From: Streptomyces tropicalis
Lineage (GTDB): Bacteria > Actinomycetota > Actinomycetes > Streptomycetales > Streptomycetaceae
DNA: 64,000 bases
Direction of reading: 5' to 3'
NCBI RefSeq assembly: GCF_029269835.1
Contig: NZ_JARJBB010000006.1
Coordinates: forward strand, 310,001-374,000
Part shown: positions 61,506 through 64,000 of the stretch, piece after piece
Layout: each line of letters starts with the position of its first letter
Numbering within the stretch: the first letter of the stretch is position 1
Program-made: the position numbers and the translations under genes
The notes under the pieces: generated by a model
Told to the model about the DNA's origin: nothing
The model's input: the letters and a program-made list of their open reading frames with translations, nothing else
Database searches by the model: none

Positions 61506-62249
61506 ATGGAGCCCGAGGACCTGGCGCGCCACCACACGATCTACGCGTGCGTCATGGGGTCGCGCGCCTTCGGTCTGGCGACGGAGGACAGCGACACCGA
61601 CCGGCGGGGTGTGTTCGTCGCCCCCACCGCCCTGTTCTGGCGGTTCGGGAAACCGCCGACGCACGTGGAGGGCCCGCTCCCGGAGCAGTTCGCCTGGGAG
61701 CTGGAGCGCTTCTGCGAGCTGGCGCTGCGCGGCAACCCGAACGTGCTGGAGTGCCTGCACTCGCCGCTGGTGGAGCACGCGGACGCCACCGGCCGCGAAC
61801 TGCTCGCGCTGCGCGACGCTTTCCTCTCCCGCGAGGTGCACGGCACCTTCACCCGCTACGCCCTCGGGCAGCGCCGCAAGCTGGACGCCGACGTACGGAC
61901 GCACGGCGCCCCGCGGTGGAAGCACGCGATGCACCTGCTGCGCCTGCTGGGCAGCGCCCGCGACCTGCTGCGCACGGGTTGCCTGACGGTCGACGTCGGC
62001 GACGAGCGCGACCGCCTGCTCGCCGTGCGGCGCGGCGAGGTCCCCTGGCCCGAGGTGGAGGCCCGGATGACCGCGCTGGCGGCGCAGGCGGAGGCGGCCG
62101 CGGAGCGCTCACCCCTGCCGGGGTCCCCGGACCGGCGGCGCGTCGCGGACTTCCTGTACCGGGTCCGCCGCGCCTCGGCCCTCCAGGCGGATCCGGACGA
62201 CGAAGGCGTGCAGGGCGTCGTAGGCGGCCGGGGCGTCGGGCAGCGCTGA
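61506..62249 (+). CDS. COG3541-type nucleotidyltransferase
   Basis: The 247-aa protein has GSRAFGLATEDSDTDRRGVFVAP (residues about 18-40), the pol-beta superfamily G-S and D-x-D motif. NPNVLECLHSP and a long helical second half follow. Family function is unclear (minimal nucleotidyltransferase or nucleotide transfer to small molecules). Its last 141 bases overlap the convergent paralogue below, so its C-terminus may be over-extended. Confidence 0.82.
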   Translation: MEPEDLARHHTIYACVMGSRAFGLATEDSDTDRRGVFVAPTALFWRFGKPPTHVEGPLPEQFAWELERFCELALRGNPNVLECLHSPLVEHADATGRELLALRDAFLSREVHGTFTRYALGQRRKLDADVRTHGAPRWKHAMHLLRLLGSARDLLRTGCLTVDVGDERDRLLAVRRGEVPWPEVEARMTALAAQAEAAAERSPLPGSPDRRRVADFLYRVRRASALQADPDDEGVQGVVGGRGVGQR

Positions 62250-62924
62250 GGCGGCCTGCGCCTCGTCGAGCGTGGTGTGCAGCCGCTCCACGTCGGCCCG
62301 CACCCGGTCATGGTCGACGTCGGCCCGGCCGTGCTCCTGCCCGGCCTTCGCGGCGACGAGTTCCGGCAGGTAGCCGGGGGCACCGGCCTCACCGAGAAGG
62401 GACGGCAGATGGGCCTGCACCTCGCCGCTGCGCATCAGGTGCACACCGGTGAGCAGCACGCGGAAGGTGTAGAGCAGCGGCTTGAGTTCGCCGCTGCGCT
62501 CGAACAGCCGCCACTGCGTGGTCGCGAACCCCCGGTAGTGGTGGGCGTGGTGGCGGGTCAGCACGCCGGGGGCGAGCGAGACGAGCTCCCGGTGGGCGTC
62601 CCCGCTCTGCACGACGAGGGGCGACAGCAGCTGCTCCAGCACGTAGCCGTTGCGGCGCAGCATCAGCCGGACGAACTTCCGCAGGTCGTGCGTCACGAGG
62701 TCCAGCTCGACACCGTCCCGGTCCCACATCCGCGACCGGGTCTCCTCCGGCTCGCGCAGCCCCACCAGGTCGGCGGCCGGCAGCAGGTGCACGCCCCGCA
62801 GGTCGACGTCCGAGTCGCGGGACGGGAAGCCGTACAGATGGGCTCCTGAGACGGTGGCGAACAGCACCGGGTCCGGCTGCTGCGCGACGACGGGCGCGAG
62901 GTCGAGGCCGAGGGAGTCGATCAT
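62109..62924 (-). CDS. COG3541-type nucleotidyltransferase, convergent paralogue
   Basis: The 271-aa protein has GAHLYGFPSRDSDVDLRGVHLLPAADLVGL (residues about 24-53), the same motif as the plus-strand neighbour but with GAH in place of GSR. The second half (RFVRLMLRRNGYVLEQLLSPLVV) again aligns. ATG 62924 is preferred over 62975. The 3' ends overlap by 141 bp. The pair may be divergent copies whose stops drifted, or one is a truncated relic. Confidence 0.8.
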   Translation of the reverse strand: MIDSLGLDLAPVVAQQPDPVLFATVSGAHLYGFPSRDSDVDLRGVHLLPAADLVGLREPEETRSRMWDRDGVELDLVTHDLRKFVRLMLRRNGYVLEQLLSPLVVQSGDAHRELVSLAPGVLTRHHAHHYRGFATTQWRLFERSGELKPLLYTFRVLLTGVHLMRSGEVQAHLPSLLGEAGAPGYLPELVAAKAGQEHGRADVDHDRVRADVERLHTTLDEAQAASALPDAPAAYDALHAFVVRIRLEGRGAADPVQEVRDAPPVRGPRQG

Positions 62925-63008
62925 GCCCCCAGCGTCCCAGAGCGCGGCCGGTTCGAACAGGTCCCGCCGGTGCACGACCGGCGGGACCGACGAGCTGCCG
63001 GGCGTGCT

Positions 63009-64000
63009 CTAGAGGTCGACCTCCCCCATCAGCATGCCGACCTCGGTGTTGGACAGGCGGCGCAGCCAGCCGGACTTCTGGTCGCCCAGGGTGATGGGGC
63101 CGAAGGCGGTGCGGACCAGCTTGTCGACCGGGAAGCCGGCCTCGGCGAGCATGCGGCGCACGATGTGCTTGCGGCCCTCGTGCAGCGTGACCTCGACGAG
63201 GTAGTTCTTGCCGGTCTGCTCGACGACCCGGAAGTGGTCGGCGCGGGCGTACCCGTCCTCCAGCTGGATGCCGTCCTTCAGCTGCTTGCCGAGGTCGCGC
63301 GGGATCGGGCCGACGATGTGTGCCAGGTAGGTCTTCTTCACCCCGTACTTGGGGTGGGTCAGCCGGTGCGCCAGCTCGCCGTGGTTGGTGAGCAGGATGA
63401 CACCCTCGGTCTCGGTGTCCAGCCGGCCCACGTGGAAGAGCCGCGTCTCGCGGTTGGTGACGTAGTCGCCGAGGCACTGGCGGCCCTCGGGGTCCTCCAT
63501 GGTGGAGACGACGCCGGCCGGCTTGTTCAGCGAGAAGAACTGGTACGACTGCGTGGCCACGGTCAGGCCGTCGACCTTGACCTCGTCCTTCTCCGGGTCG
63601 ACACGGCGGCCCTGCTCCAGCACGATCTCGCCGTTGATCTCGACCCTGGCCTGCTCGATCAGCTCCTCGCAGGCGCGCCGGGAGCCGTAGCCGGCGCGGG
63701 CGAGCACCTTCTGGAGCCGCTCGCCCTCCTGCTCGGCGCCTGGGAAGGTCTTGGGCAGCTTGACGTCCTTCTTGCCGGCGTACCGCTCGCGGTTGCGTTC
63801 CTCGGCCCGCGCCTCGTACTCGCGGGAGCGCGCCGGGGCGGTCCGGCCGCCGCCGGCCCCCTGCCGGGGCTGCTTCGGGCCGCCCTTCGCACCACCGCGG
63901 GCGGAGCCGCCGCGTCCGGACTTCGGGCCGTCCTGGGTGGCGCCGGGGCCCACGTCGTAGCGGCGCTCCTCGGGGCGGGGCTTGCGGGGGCGGCCCTGGC
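63009..64000 (-). CDS. rluB: 23S/16S rRNA pseudouridine synthase RluB/RsuA family, cut by window edge
   Basis: The visible 314-aa portion from the GTG at 63953 has a basic Gly/Arg-rich N-terminus, an S4 RNA-binding domain (LQKVLARAGYGSRRACEELIEQARVEINGE, about residues 82-112) and the catalytic GRLDTETEGVILLTNHGEL with active Asp. The reading frame continues open to base 64000, so the true start is probably outside. It isomerises a uridine in ribosomal RNA. Confidence 0.9.
   Translation of the reverse strand, partial: QGRPRKPRPEERRYDVGPGATQDGPKSGRGGSARGGAKGGPKQPRQGAGGGRTAPARSREYEARAEERNRERYAGKKDVKLPKTFPGAEQEGERLQKVLARAGYGSRRACEELIEQARVEINGEIVLEQGRRVDPEKDEVKVDGLTVATQSYQFFSLNKPAGVVSTMEDPEGRQCLGDYVTNRETRLFHVGRLDTETEGVILLTNHGELAHRLTHPKYGVKKTYLAHIVGPIPRDLGKQLKDGIQLEDGYARADHFRVVEQTGKNYLVEVTLHEGRKHIVRRMLAEAGFPVDKLVRTAFGPITLGDQKSGWLRRLSNTEVGMLMGEVDL

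Overview
The window reads as Streptomyces chromosome. GC is very high, GTG/TTG starts and 4-bp coupled overlaps are frequent, and there are streptogrisin proteases, an Rpf-LysM protein, a SepF paralogue and a dnaE2 gene. No rRNA, tRNA or CRISPR was seen. Function calls come from reading motifs by eye; no database search was run.

Left chromosomal arm (1-17,150). It opens with an anchored extracytoplasmic protein (possibly cut by the window edge) and a secreted SGNH esterase. A same-direction cell-surface glycan cluster follows (1,832-10,179): small membrane protein, CelD/BcsL-like GNAT, two GT2 glycosyltransferases, a NodB-type deacetylase and a giant flippase-plus-membrane-enzyme fusion, ending beside a convergent membrane-anchored clan GH-A glycosidase. 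Then come housekeeping genes: an AAA ATPase, DUF72, GntR, GNATs, DUF402, a methyltransferase and a 44-aa micro-ORF.

Integrated element (about 17,151-34,877). A 17.7-kb actinomycete integrative and conjugative element (AICE) lies between two near-identical 17-bp core repeats. Each core has a matching 12-bp-period integrase arm repeat on its inner side. In order it carries integrase, excisionase, a replication module (DUF3631 ATPase, a coupled small ORF, primase-polymerase, SSB), a TraB/FtsK-type translocase with an adjacent repeat cluster that looks like the clt transfer site, and a coupled spread-type operon. That operon is driven by a promoter whose -10 lies inside a 25-bp palindrome. The regulatory/immunity module follows: XRE, a Nudix protein resembling the pSAM2 immunity factor Pif, an HD hydrolase and a double-winged-helix GntR. 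Last is a cargo gene of visibly lower GC for an XRE-STAND NTPase-TPR protein, divergent from a small membrane protein.

Right chromosomal arm (34,878-64,000). This holds a secreted LipA-type lipase, GNAT, dnaE2, tandem streptogrisin D- and B-like proteases, a DUF5685-like protein with a cysteine-dense tail divergent from a SepF paralogue, a glutaryl-CoA dehydrogenase, a DHA2 exporter, a PIG-V mannosyltransferase, a PAP2 protein, an I78 inhibitor, a WYL regulator and an Rpf-LysM enzyme. The core block aroH-tyrA-cmk-plsC-der follows on the minus strand. A Tat/lipoprotein Rieske protein, two convergent overlapping nucleotidyltransferases and the pseudouridine synthase rluB (cut by the right edge) complete it.

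The best candidates for something new are the STAND-TPR cargo gene, the Nudix/HD/GntR immunity block, and the DNA-level repeat arrays next to the translocase and the replication gene.
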